The notes: generated by a model from the sequence alone, not told the origin. DNA of 42,608 bases from Paraburkholderia sp. C35 (GCF_003121405.1 NZ_QBUY01000079.1:1-42608), one strand, 5' to 3'. Shown: positions 23,399-32,089, numbered from the stretch's first letter. Translations and numbers: made by a program.

Positions 23399-26338
23399 AT
23401 GTCCGATCCGATCACATTCAAATCCGGCGGCTGCGGCTCCGGCAACTGTGCCTGCAAGGCGGGCGCGCTGCGCAACGAGCGCGGCCCGATGGACGATACC
23501 GACTACGGCACGCCGCTGCGTCATTCCGACGTCGACGTGACGCTCGAAATCGACGGTCAGGCGATCACGGTGCCGGCGGGCACGTCGGTGATGCGCGCCG
23601 CCGCCGAGGCCGGCGTCAACATTCCGAAGCTGTGCGCAACCGATTCACTCGAACCGTTCGGCTCGTGCCGTCTGTGTCTGGTCGAGATCGAAGGACGGCG
23701 CGGTTATCCCGCGTCGTGCACGACGCCTGTCGAAGCGGGCATGAAGGTGCGCACGCAGACGGACCGTCTGCAAGGCCTGCGCCGCAACGTGATGGAGCTG
23801 TACATCTCCGATCACCCGCTCGACTGTCTCACCTGCCCTGCCAACGGCAACTGCGAACTGCAGGACATGGCGGGCGTGACGGGCCTGCGCGAAGTGCGCT
23901 ATGGCTATGACGGCGAGAATCACCTGAAGGACAAGAAGGACGAGTCGAACCCGTACTTCACCTACGACCCGTCGAAGTGCATCGTCTGCAATCGCTGCGT
24001 GCGCGCGTGTGAAGAAACGCAAGGCACGTTCGCGTTGACCATCGCGGGTCGCGGTTTCGAGTCGCGTGTGGCGGCAAGCGAAAACCAGCCGTTCATGGAT
24101 TCGGAATGCGTGTCGTGCGGCGCGTGCGTCGCGGCATGCCCGACGGCAACGCTGTCCGAAAAGAGCATCGTGATGCTCGGTCAGGCCGAGCACTCGCTGG
24201 TGACGACCTGCGCGTATTGCGGTGTCGGCTGCTCATTCAAGGCCGAGATGAAGGGCAACACCGTCGTGCGCATGGTGCCGCACAAGAACGGCCAGGCGAA
24301 CGAAGGCCACGCGTGCGTGAAGGGCCGCTTCGCGTGGGGTTACGCGACCCACAAAGACCGCATCAAGAAGCCGATGATCCGCGCGAAGATCACCGATCCG
24401 TGGCGCGAAGTCAGCTGGGAGGAAGCGCTGAGCTATGCGGCATCGGAGTTCCGCCGCATCCAGGAAAAGTACGGCCGCGATTCGATCGGCGGCATCACGT
24501 CGTCGCGCTGCACGAACGAAGAAACGTATCTGGTGCAGAAGCTGGTGCGCGCCGCGTTCGGCAACAACAACGTCGACACCTGCGCACGCGTGTGCCACTC
24601 GCCGACGGGCTACGGCCTGAAGACGACGCTCGGCGAATCGGCGGGTACGCAGACTTTTGCTTCCGTCGATAAATCCGACGTGATCATCGTGATCGGCGCG
24701 AATCCGACCGACGGCCACCCGGTGTTCGGCTCGCGTCTGAAGCGTCGTGTTCGTGAAGGCGCGAAGCTGATCGTGGTCGATCCGCGTCGCATCGATATCG
24801 TCGATACCGCGCACGTGAAAGCCACGCATCACCTGCAACTGCGTCCGGGCACGAACGTCGCGATGGTGACGTCGCTGGCGCACGTGCTGGTGTCGGAAGG
24901 TCTGCTCAATGAGCCGTTCATCGCCGAGCGCTGCGAAACGCGCGCGTTCCAGCACTGGCGCGATTTCGTCGCGCTGCCGGAGAACTCGCCGGAAATGATG
25001 GAAAGCGTGACGGGCGTCCCCGCGCAACAGGTGCGCGAAGCCGCGCGACTCTACGCGACGGGCGGCAATGCGGCGATCTACTACGGCCTCGGCGTGACGG
25101 AACACGCACAAGGTTCGACGACGGTGATGGGCATCGCGAACCTCGCGATGGCGACGGGCAATATCGGCCGCGAAGGTGTAGGCGTGAATCCGCTGCGCGG
25201 CCAGAACAACGTGCAGGGTTCGTGCGACATGGGTTCGTTCCCGCATGAACTACCCGGCTATCGCCATATCAGCGATACGGTGACGCGCACGCTGTTCGAA
25301 ACCGAATGGGGCGTGACGCTGCAGCCGGAACCGGGCCTGCGCATTCCCAACATGTTCGATGCCGCCTTGCACGGCAGCTTCATGGGCCTGTATTGCCAGG
25401 GCGAAGACATCGTCCAGTCCGATCCGAACACGCAGCATGTGGGCGCGGCGCTGTCGTCGATGGAATGTATCGTCGTGCAGGACATCTTCCTGAACGAAAC
25501 GGCGAAGTACGCGCACGTGCTGCTGCCGGGTTCGCCCTTCCTCGAAACGGACGGCACGTTCACCAATGCAGAACGCCGCCTCTCGCGCGTTCGCAAGGTG
25601 ATGCCGCCGATGCCTGGCTACTCGGACTGGGAAGAGACCATTCTGCTGGCCCGCGCGCTCGGCTACGAGATGAATTACACGCATCCGTCGCAGATCATGG
25701 ACGAGATCGCGCGCCTCACGCCGACGTTCCACGGCGTGTCGTACGAAAAGCTCGACAAGCTGGGCAGCATCCAGTGGCCGTGCAACGAGAACGCGCCGGA
25801 CGGCACGCCGACGATGCACATCGATGGCTTCGTGCGCGGCAAGGGCAAGTTCGTGATCACGAAGTACGTCGCGACGCCGGAGAAGGTCAACCAGAAGTTC
25901 CCGCTGATCCTGACGACGGGCCGCATTCTGTCGCAGTACAACGTCGGCGCGCAGACGCGGCGCACGGAGAATTCGCGCTGGCACGACGAGGATCGTCTGG
26001 AGATCCATCCGCACGATGCGGAAGATCGCGGCATCAAGGATGACGACTGGGTCGGCATCGAATCGCGTGCGGGCTATACCGTGCTGCGCGCGAAGGTGGC
26101 GGACCGGATGCAGCCGGGCGTGGTCTACACGACATTCCACTTCCCCGAATCCGGCGCGAACGTGATTACGACGGATAGCTCCGACTGGGCGACGAATTGT
26201 CCCGAGTACAAGGTGACGGCCGTGCAGGTGATGCCTGTCGAGCAGCCGTCGCAATGGCAGAAGGATTATTCGCGCTTCAACGACGAGCAGCTCGAGCATC
26301 TGGAGAAGCGCGAGATGGCGACGACGTCAGGCAAATAA
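23399..26338 (+). CDS. fdsA: NAD-dependent formate dehydrogenase alpha (catalytic molybdopterin) subunit
   Basis: Oxidises formate to CO2 at a bis-MGD molybdenum centre in the cytoplasm. The domains in the 979 residues run in order. A [2Fe-2S] domain (about 45–125) has cysteines in KLCATDS, SCRLCLVE and PASCTTP. A NuoG-type His/Cys site is near 139 (HPLDCLTCPANGNCELQ). Two ferredoxin clusters follow (CIVCNRCVRACEE near 195, CVSCGACVAACPTATL near 237). The molybdenum-domain [4Fe-4S] is at CAYCGVGC (270) and GHACVKG (303). The active site is at Cys399–His400 in TCARVCHSPTGYGL; cysteine, not selenocysteine, ligates the metal. A C-terminal MGD-binding beta barrel completes it. AAGGGAG precedes the ATG, 15 bp after fdsB. 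Confidence 0.97.
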   Translation: MSDPITFKSGGCGSGNCACKAGALRNERGPMDDTDYGTPLRHSDVDVTLEIDGQAITVPAGTSVMRAAAEAGVNIPKLCATDSLEPFGSCRLCLVEIEGRRGYPASCTTPVEAGMKVRTQTDRLQGLRRNVMELYISDHPLDCLTCPANGNCELQDMAGVTGLREVRYGYDGENHLKDKKDESNPYFTYDPSKCIVCNRCVRACEETQGTFALTIAGRGFESRVAASENQPFMDSECVSCGACVAACPTATLSEKSIVMLGQAEHSLVTTCAYCGVGCSFKAEMKGNTVVRMVPHKNGQANEGHACVKGRFAWGYATHKDRIKKPMIRAKITDPWREVSWEEALSYAASEFRRIQEKYGRDSIGGITSSRCTNEETYLVQKLVRAAFGNNNVDTCARVCHSPTGYGLKTTLGESAGTQTFASVDKSDVIIVIGANPTDGHPVFGSRLKRRVREGAKLIVVDPRRIDIVDTAHVKATHHLQLRPGTNVAMVTSLAHVLVSEGLLNEPFIAERCETRAFQHWRDFVALPENSPEMMESVTGVPAQQVREAARLYATGGNAAIYYGLGVTEHAQGSTTVMGIANLAMATGNIGREGVGVNPLRGQNNVQGSCDMGSFPHELPGYRHISDTVTRTLFETEWGVTLQPEPGLRIPNMFDAALHGSFMGLYCQGEDIVQSDPNTQHVGAALSSMECIVVQDIFLNETAKYAHVLLPGSPFLETDGTFTNAERRLSRVRKVMPPMPGYSDWEETILLARALGYEMNYTHPSQIMDEIARLTPTFHGVSYEKLDKLGSIQWPCNENAPDGTPTMHIDGFVRGKGKFVITKYVATPEKVNQKFPLILTTGRILSQYNVGAQTRRTENSRWHDEDRLEIHPHDAEDRGIKDDDWVGIESRAGYTVLRAKVADRMQPGVVYTTFHFPESGANVITTDSSDWATNCPEYKVTAVQVMPVEQPSQWQKDYSRFNDEQLEHLEKREMATTSGK

Positions 26339-26350
26339 CGGGGTAACGCA

Positions 26351-26608
26351 ATGGACGCACATAACCTGGTCGACATGGCGAACCGCATCGGCGATTTTTT
26401 CGAGTCGATGCCGGATCGCGATGAAGCGATCGACAACATCGCGGATCATATTCGCCGGTTCTGGGAGCCGCGCATGCGGCGCTCGATTCTCGCGACGCTG
26501 CATGCGAATCCTGAAGGTGTCGAACTGGAATTGCACGAGATGGTGCGTGAGGCGCTCGTCAGGCATCGGGAAGATTTGACGCCCAAGGAGGCGGCACCTG
26601 CGGCGTGA
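26351..26608 (+). CDS. fdsD: Formate dehydrogenase delta subunit
   Basis: A short, highly charged, helical 85-residue protein (MDAHNLVDMANRIGDFFESM, then IADHIRRFWEPRMRRSIL) typical of FdsD, which associates with FdsABG and supports activity or assembly. It starts 12 bp after fdsA. In Cupriavidus the order is fdsG-B-A-C-D; here fdsC (the FdhD-like sulphurtransferase) is absent between fdsA and fdsD and is not found elsewhere in the window. FdsD itself has no cofactor motif. Confidence 0.93.
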   Translation: MDAHNLVDMANRIGDFFESMPDRDEAIDNIADHIRRFWEPRMRRSILATLHANPEGVELELHEMVREALVRHREDLTPKEAAPAA

Positions 26609-26659
26609 GGCGCTTGCACCGCGCTACGTTTTTTTGATGGCAACAGCAGTTTCGCGTTC

Positions 26660-26689
26660 GCGTCCGACAGGATGCGGACGCTTTTTTTT
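26660..26689 (+). terminator. Rho-independent terminator of the fds operon
   Basis: GCGTCCG and CGGACGC form a 7-bp stem around an 8-nt loop, followed by TTTTTTTT. It lies 51 bp after fdsD and directly abuts the end of the convergent monooxygenase gene. Confidence 0.92.
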
Positions 26690-26694
26690 GCGTG

Positions 26695-28413
26695 TCACAC
26701 CGGCGGCGGCTCGGTCCCCGCACCTTTCGCGAACCACGCCTCGCAATGCCGCAATAACCCGTTGAGATCCGATCCGGGACGCCCACGCGCGCACACATAC
26801 CCATCTGGGCGCACGAAATAGAACGAAGGCCGCGTACGGCCAAACGACTCACGCAGCGATGGCCCGCCGCCCGCTCCGTCCGCCTCCGCTACCCGCCACA
26901 CACGCCCCGCCCCTGGCAGCAAATCCTCGACAGCCGCCACGAACCGGTCGAGATCCTCGGGTCGCACGGGCTTGCGTCCTAGTGCAAGCAGCTTGCCATT
27001 ACCCGACATGGCATCGTCAGGCGGATCCACCAGCAAAAACAGCGAAAAGAACGCGGGATCGTGCAGATCGAAAATGCATCCTGTGCCAGGTGCTCGCCCC
27101 AACGGCCCATCGACGACATGCACGAACGCATCCGGCGCACGCTCTCCCGCGCGCGGGCCGCCATCGAGCACACGTTCGAGCGTCAACGGCGAGCGCCGGT
27201 ATTGAATCGACAGCTCGCTGACGGTCAGACGCGCCGCATCGCGCAACGGTCCCAGCGCGGCAAGCACGGGCATCACGCGCTCGCGCAGCAGCTTGAGCGG
27301 CCCGTGATCGGCTTCCGCCATATGCGTGACGAAGCTTGTCTGCCGCAGCACATCGCGCTCGATGGGATGACGTTCCAGGTGATACGTGTCGAGCAACCGG
27401 TCAGGCGCATCGCCGTTCAGCACGCGCGCGATTTTCCAGCCCAGATTGAATGCTTCCTGGATGCCCGTATTCATGCCCTGCGCGCCCGCGGGGCTATGCA
27501 CATGCGCCGCGTCACCTGCGAGGAACACACGCTCCACGCGCAACTGCTCGACCATGCGGCTGTTCAGATGAAAGTAGCTGGACCACGCCAGGCTGCCCAG
27601 TTCGACAGGGTGATGAATGCGGTTCTTCGCGATCAGCCGGCATTCTTCCAGCGTGGGCGCAGCAACCGCCGTGAGCGGCTCGGCATTGCCTTCCGACGAA
27701 GGTGCGACGGCAGGCATGGTCGGATGATCGGCGATCAGGCGGTGTCGGCCATGTCCCATCGGAAACAGCGCCGCCAACCCCGCGCCCGACGCGAAGATGT
27801 GGAATTCGTCGTCGGACCAGCCCGTGTCGGCTTCGATGTCGGCGAGCAGAAACGTCTGCTCGAAGGTCTTGCCCGCGAAGCTCATGCCGAGCCGGTGACG
27901 CACGGCGCTGTGCGCGCCGTCGGCGGCAATCATGTACGACGGATGCAGCGTCTCGATGTGACCGTCGTCGCGCTGCAGGGTCGCGTTGATGCCCGCCGAT
28001 CCCTGCGCGAACATCGTCAGCTCGACGCCGCGCTCGACCTGCACGCCGAAGGTCGCAAGATGCTCGGTCAACAGCCGCTCGGTGACGGACTGGTCGAGAA
28101 ACAGCAGATACGGATAGCGCGTTTGCAGCGGATCGAAATCGAGCCGCGCGAGACGCTGGCCATTCGAATACAGATTCGCCGTGCGCGCACGATGACCGAG
28201 TTCGAGAAACCGGTCGACGAGTCGATGCTGCTCCAGCAGTTCGAGCGTGCGTGCCTGAATGCCGATGGCCCGCGAATACGGGCTCGGATGCAGAGCCCTG
28301 TCGATGAGCCGCACGGGCACCTGCGCACGCGCAAGACTCATGGCTGCCGCCAGTCCCGTCGGCCCCGCGCCGACGATCAGCACGGGCGGTACGTCGATGG
28401 AAGCACCCGTCAT
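26695..28413 (-). CDS. FAD-dependent aromatic-type monooxygenase (PHBH/MhpA-like)
   Basis: A group A flavoprotein hydroxylase of 572 residues. The FAD-binding GXGXXG site is VGAGPTGLAAA (Gly15, Gly17, Gly20). The DG motif is AADGAHSAVRHRLG (Asp165–Gly166), and the GD motif is FLAGDAAHVHSPAGAQGMNT (Gly300–Asp301). A C-terminal thioredoxin-like domain (about 430–560) is of the kind seen in phenol hydroxylase-type and polyketide hydroxylase-type members. These enzymes use NAD(P)H and O2 to hydroxylate phenolic or polyketide substrates. No catabolic genes, ring-cleavage enzyme or regulator lie nearby, so the substrate is unknown. It is convergent with fds and downstream of the CDF gene, 103 bp away, possibly on its own promoter. 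Confidence 0.88.
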   Translation of the reverse strand: MTGASIDVPPVLIVGAGPTGLAAAMSLARAQVPVRLIDRALHPSPYSRAIGIQARTLELLEQHRLVDRFLELGHRARTANLYSNGQRLARLDFDPLQTRYPYLLFLDQSVTERLLTEHLATFGVQVERGVELTMFAQGSAGINATLQRDDGHIETLHPSYMIAADGAHSAVRHRLGMSFAGKTFEQTFLLADIEADTGWSDDEFHIFASGAGLAALFPMGHGRHRLIADHPTMPAVAPSSEGNAEPLTAVAAPTLEECRLIAKNRIHHPVELGSLAWSSYFHLNSRMVEQLRVERVFLAGDAAHVHSPAGAQGMNTGIQEAFNLGWKIARVLNGDAPDRLLDTYHLERHPIERDVLRQTSFVTHMAEADHGPLKLLRERVMPVLAALGPLRDAARLTVSELSIQYRRSPLTLERVLDGGPRAGERAPDAFVHVVDGPLGRAPGTGCIFDLHDPAFFSLFLLVDPPDDAMSGNGKLLALGRKPVRPEDLDRFVAAVEDLLPGAGRVWRVAEADGAGGGPSLRESFGRTRPSFYFVRPDGYVCARGRPGSDLNGLLRHCEAWFAKGAGTEPPPV

Positions 28414-28516
28414 GCAGACCTCCGCAGTCGGACATGCCTGCTAGTGTACGCCGAGCCTCCTGCTCACTGCCGCATGGTCCACGACGCGGCGCATCAAAGT
28501 GGCCGTGCCGCGCGCC

Positions 28517-29626
28517 TCAATGCGCGTGCGGCGCGTGATCGAGCGCGCAGCGATGCTGCGTCGTGCCCATGTCGACCTGCAAGGTCGCATGATGCATGTC
28601 GAACTCCACGCGCAGCGTGCCGACGATACCGTCGAGCACCCTGTCGCCCGGATGGCCTGTCGGGATGACGAGATGCGCGGACAGCGCATTGCCCGTGGTC
28701 GACAGCGCCCACACGTGCAGGTCGTGCACATCGGTGACGCCGGGTTGCGCGGCGAGGTACGCGCGGATCTTCTGCACGTCGACGCCGGGCGGCACGCCGT
28801 TGAGCGCGAGCTTCAGCGAGTCGCGCAGCAGACCCCATGTGCCGACCACGATCACCGCGACCACGACGATACTCATCACCGGGTCGAGCCACGTCCAGCC
28901 GGTAAACAGGATCGCCAGACCGCTGATGGCGACGGCGGCCGACACGGCGGCGTCGGCGGCCATGTGCATGAAGGCGCCGCGAATGTTCAGGTCGTCTTCC
29001 GAGCCGCGCATGAAGAGCCATGCGGAGAACCCGTTCACGGCCATGCCGATCAGCGCGACGATGAACACATCGAGACCCGCGACAGGCGACGGATGAATCA
29101 ACCTGCCGACCGCCTCGGCGACGATCACGCCGCATGCGAACAGCAGCAGGCCCGCGTTGAGCAGACTGGCGAGAATCGACGAGCCCCCGAGGCCGAAGGT
29201 AAAGCCCGCCGACGGACGGCGCGTCGCCAGCCAGGTCGCGCCCCATGCGAGCAGCAGGCCGAGCACGTCGGAGAGGTTGTGGCCGGCATCGGCGAGCAGT
29301 GCAGTCGAATTGGCGAGCACGCCGTAAATGCCCTGCACCACCACGATCGTCACGTTCAATGCGACAGCGATTGCAAACGCGCGTCCATGTCCTGCGGCGG
29401 GCGCGTGATGATGATGATGGCCGTGCCCATGCCCGTGGCTATGCGCGTGCGCTGCCTTGCCACGCGCTGCTTGCGTGTGGTCGTGTGCGTGACCGTGATC
29501 GTGCTCGTGGCCGTGTTCCGCGTGGTCATGCCCCGCATGCCCGCATGCATCCGTGTGCACGTGCGGGTCGGGCTTCGGCGCATGTTGCGGCGTCGAGTCG
29601 TCGGTCTGATGAGCGGTGTATTTCAT
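28517..29626 (-). CDS. Cation diffusion facilitator (zinc/cobalt-type efflux) with histidine-rich N-terminus
   Basis: A proton-coupled metal exporter of the inner membrane, 369 residues. The first ~80 residues hold 25 histidines, including a run of five, and should be cytoplasmic. The membrane domain (about 85–285) has LLADAGHNLSDVLG in TM2 and HMAADAAVSAAV in TM5, the HxxxD-type site that favours zinc. A C-terminal cytoplasmic domain (about 290–360) with VTDVHDLHVWALSTTGNALS matches CDF proteins of the CzcD/ZitB group. Its ATG overlaps the arsR stop by 4 bp, so it is translationally coupled and should be induced by metal through that repressor. Confidence 0.92.
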   Translation of the reverse strand: MKYTAHQTDDSTPQHAPKPDPHVHTDACGHAGHDHAEHGHEHDHGHAHDHTQAARGKAAHAHSHGHGHGHHHHHAPAAGHGRAFAIAVALNVTIVVVQGIYGVLANSTALLADAGHNLSDVLGLLLAWGATWLATRRPSAGFTFGLGGSSILASLLNAGLLLFACGVIVAEAVGRLIHPSPVAGLDVFIVALIGMAVNGFSAWLFMRGSEDDLNIRGAFMHMAADAAVSAAVAISGLAILFTGWTWLDPVMSIVVVAVIVVGTWGLLRDSLKLALNGVPPGVDVQKIRAYLAAQPGVTDVHDLHVWALSTTGNALSAHLVIPTGHPGDRVLDGIVGTLRVEFDMHHATLQVDMGTTQHRCALDHAPHAH

Positions 29627-29967
29627 GCGTGATCCTGCGCGAGGTCGCTGGCGACCTCATTGATGGGTTCGGCGACGTGCTCGAGCATGTCGGTCAGCAT
29701 GCCGCTGATGTGGCAGTCGGCGGCGACGTAAAACACCTGCTTGCCCTGCCGTTCCGCGCGCACGATGCGCGCGGCGCGCAATAGCCGCAGATGATGGCTG
29801 ACCAGCGAAGGCGACAGATGCAGCGATTCTGCAATCGCGCCGACTGCGCGCCGCTCGTCGACGCACGCGAGCACGATGCGCAGACGCGTCGGGTCGCCCA
29901 GCAGCCGGAACAGATCGGCGATCTCGACGACGCGGTCGTCTGTATTGAGGGACAGGAGAGAAGACAT
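29623..29967 (-). CDS. ArsR/SmtB-family metal-sensing repressor
   Basis: A winged-helix metal sensor of 114 residues from the ATG at 29967. LFRLLGDPTRLRIVLACV and SPSLVSHHLRLLRAARIVRA form the HTH. The alpha-5 helix has Asp84, His86, His97 and Glu100, exactly the D-x-H-N10-H-xx-E spacing of the zinc site in SmtB and CzrA. There is no CVC motif in alpha-3. The frame is open up to 30021, but that ATG lies inside the operator and upstream of the candidate start point, so I prefer 29967, although its ribosome-binding site is weak. It is predicted to release DNA on binding zinc or cobalt and de-repress itself and the CDF gene. Confidence 0.9.
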   Translation of the reverse strand: MSSLLSLNTDDRVVEIADLFRLLGDPTRLRIVLACVDERRAVGAIAESLHLSPSLVSHHLRLLRAARIVRAERQGKQVFYVAADCHISGMLTDMLEHVAEPINEVASDLAQDHA

Positions 29968-30002
29968 TTCCGGGGAGTGTGCCGTCACATAATCGACACA
30001 TA

Positions 30003-30035
30003 CATATGAATAGATGTTCATATGTTATTGAGCAA
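30003..30035 (-). promoter_or_regulatory. ArsR/SmtB-type operator overlapping the arsR-CDF promoter
   Basis: The imperfect 22-bp palindrome at 30003–30024 has the core TGAATAGATGTTCA (30007–30020). Read on the minus strand this is TGAACA-TC-TATTCA, the 12-2-12 half-site pattern of SmtB/CzrA operators. A weak promoter overlaps it: -35 TTGCTC (30030–30035), a 17-bp spacer and -10 TATTCA (30007–30012). Binding of the repressor would cover the -10 box. Confidence 0.8.
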
Positions 30036-30115
30036 CACTCTCCGCGTCAAGTCGGGAGCCATGCTCCGAGTATGGGAAAATGCGCGTTTTCCTGCTTTAC
30101 ACCCTCGCCTGCGTC

Positions 30116-31978
30116 ATGCACCCAGCTTTCGACCGCGCCTACAGCGCGCATCGCGACGGACGGCTCGACGACGCCGAGCGCGGCTACCGCGCCACCCTCG
30201 AACTCGATCCTGCTCACGTCGATGCGCTGCATCTGCTCGGCGTGTTGCGCCACCAGCAAGGCCAGCACGAAGAGGCGGCCGACCTCGTGCGCCGCGCAGC
30301 CGACCTGCGCCCGCAAGATGCCGCGCTGCAACTGAACCTCGGCAATGCGCTGAAGGCGCTCGGCCGGCTCGATCAGGCAATCGAACGCTTTCGCAACGCG
30401 CTGACGCTCGCGCCGACCTTTCCGATGGCGCACTACAACCTCGGCAACGCCTACGCGCTTGCCGGGCGCCATGAAGACGCCGTCGACTCGTTCGAAAAAT
30501 CGCTGCGCCTGCAGCCGATGGATGCGTCGTCGCACGTCAACCTTGGCAACGCGCTGCATGCGCTCGGCCGTCACAGCGAAGCCGTCGATTCGTTCCGCCG
30601 TGCGCTCGAACTGCGGCCCGGCCATGCGGGCGCGCACAACAACATCGGTATGGCGCTCAACGCGCTCGGCTCGACCACGGAAGCCAGCGCGCATTTCCGC
30701 GCGGCGCTGAAGGCCGAGCCGCGCTTTGTCGCCGCGCGCTTCAATCTCGCCAACACGCTCGATGCGACGGGCCAGCATGAAGCCGCCGTCGCCGAGTTCG
30801 AAGCTGCGCTCGCGCTGCAACCCAATTTGCCGCCCGCGCTGTTCGGCCTCGGCAATGCACTCGCCTCGCTCGGGCGTCACGACGAAGCGCGGCCGCGCTT
30901 CGAGCGTGCGGTCGGCCTCGACCCCAACTTCGTGCTCGCATGGCTGAGCCTCGGCGCCGCGCATCACGCACTAGGCGCGTACGATGCCGCCGTGCGCACA
31001 TTCGATCAGGCGTTGCGTTTGTGGCCCGATTCGGCCATCGCGCACATGAACCGCGGTGTCACGCTGCTGACGCTCGGCGATTTCAAGCGTGGCCTGCCCG
31101 AATACGAATGGCGGCTGGAGAACGCGGCACAGTCCAACGCGGCCATGTCGGCGAATGCGCCCACGCTGCCGCGATGGAACGGCGAGCCGCTCGCGGGCCG
31201 CACGCTGCTCGTGCACGCCGAACAGGGTTTCGGCGACACGCTGCAATTCGTGCGCTTCGTCGAACTGGCTGCACAGCGCGCTGCCCATGTCGTGCTCGAA
31301 GTGCAACCGCAACTGATGTCGCTGCTCGCGCCAAGCGCGCAGCAGTGGCGCGTCACGCTGATCGCCCAGGGCGCGCCAAGGCCGCGCGTCGATCTGCAAT
31401 GTCCGCTGCTGAGCCTGCCGTTTGCGCTCGGCACGGAACCCGACACGATTCCCGCCCGCGCGCCGTATCTGAACGCGCCTGCCGCAGCGCGCCGCACATG
31501 GCGTGGTTCGCTCGGCGGACATGCGAAGCGCAAGCTCGGTCTCGCGTGGTCGGGGCGCGCCCAGCGTCAGGAAAACCGCTCGCTGCCGCTGGCCGCACTC
31601 GAACCGTTGTTGGCACTCGATGGCATCGACTGGATCGTGCTGCAGCCCGCCCTCGGTGATGAAGAACGCGCCGCGCTCGACGCGCACCCGCGCGCGCACA
31701 ACATCCATCGCTTCGACGGACGCATTCAGGACTTCGCCGATACAGCCGCCATCATCGAGCGGCTCGACGGCGTGGTATCGATCGATACGTCGATAGCGCA
31801 TCTTGCCGGCGCGCTCGGCAAGCCGCTCTGGCTGATGCTGCCGTTCGCCGCCGACTGGCGCTGGTTCACACGCGACACGCGTAGCCCGTGGTATCCGTCC
31901 GCGCGGCTCGTGCGGCAGTCGCAGCCGGGCGCGTGGGCCGACGTGGTCGACGAAGTCGCTGCGGCATTGCGGGACTGA
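30116..31978 (+). CDS. TPR repeat protein fused to a glycosyltransferase-like domain
   Basis: A 620-residue protein. Residues about 1–335 are some nine or ten tandem TPR units (for example ALHLLGVLRHQQGQHEEAAD, AHYNLGNAYALAGRHEDAVD, SSHVNLGNALHALGRHSEAV). Residues about 345–620 form a domain like that of TPR-linked family 9/41-type glycosyltransferases, with GRTLLVHAEQGFGDTLQFVR, KLGLAWSGRAQRQENRSLPL and VSIDTSIAHLAGALGKPLWL. Such proteins are proposed to glycosylate proteins such as flagellin or adhesins. No flagellar or sugar-nucleotide genes are nearby. ATG at 30116 (MHPAFDRAYSAH) fits better than the upstream 30080 start, whose leader is hydrophobic and non-TPR. Sugar and target are unknown. 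Confidence 0.85.
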   Translation: MHPAFDRAYSAHRDGRLDDAERGYRATLELDPAHVDALHLLGVLRHQQGQHEEAADLVRRAADLRPQDAALQLNLGNALKALGRLDQAIERFRNALTLAPTFPMAHYNLGNAYALAGRHEDAVDSFEKSLRLQPMDASSHVNLGNALHALGRHSEAVDSFRRALELRPGHAGAHNNIGMALNALGSTTEASAHFRAALKAEPRFVAARFNLANTLDATGQHEAAVAEFEAALALQPNLPPALFGLGNALASLGRHDEARPRFERAVGLDPNFVLAWLSLGAAHHALGAYDAAVRTFDQALRLWPDSAIAHMNRGVTLLTLGDFKRGLPEYEWRLENAAQSNAAMSANAPTLPRWNGEPLAGRTLLVHAEQGFGDTLQFVRFVELAAQRAAHVVLEVQPQLMSLLAPSAQQWRVTLIAQGAPRPRVDLQCPLLSLPFALGTEPDTIPARAPYLNAPAAARRTWRGSLGGHAKRKLGLAWSGRAQRQENRSLPLAALEPLLALDGIDWIVLQPALGDEERAALDAHPRAHNIHRFDGRIQDFADTAAIIERLDGVVSIDTSIAHLAGALGKPLWLMLPFAADWRWFTRDTRSPWYPSARLVRQSQPGAWADVVDEVAAALRD

Positions 31979-32024
31979 GCGGGACTGGACGCCGACGCCG
32001 CGAAAAATCGGCTGCTACAAATGA

Positions 32025-32052
32025 AAAACCCCCGCACGCGTGCGGGGGTTTT
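32025..32052. terminator. Bidirectional terminator between convergent genes
   Basis: AAAACCCCCGCACG and CGTGCGGGGGTTTT form a near-perfect 14-bp inverted repeat with T-tracts on both strands. It serves the TPR-glycosyltransferase gene on the plus strand and the citrate symporter on the minus strand. Confidence 0.92.
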
Positions 32053-32089
32053 GCTTTCTGGCAGACGCTCCGGCTAACGCGCCGGACGC

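Noticed and set aside
21500..23524. A 674-codon open frame antisense to fdsB and the ends of its neighbours
   Set aside because: Composition is typical of a mirror frame, and the opposite strand encodes fdsB with all its cofactor motifs.
27061..28668. A 535-codon open frame antisense to the FAD monooxygenase
   Set aside because: Mirror frame; the opposite strand has three intact flavin motifs.
29356..29583. The His-codon repeats as a CRISPR-like or tandem-repeat array
   Set aside because: The repeats are short codon repeats in frame with the CDF gene, with no spacer structure.
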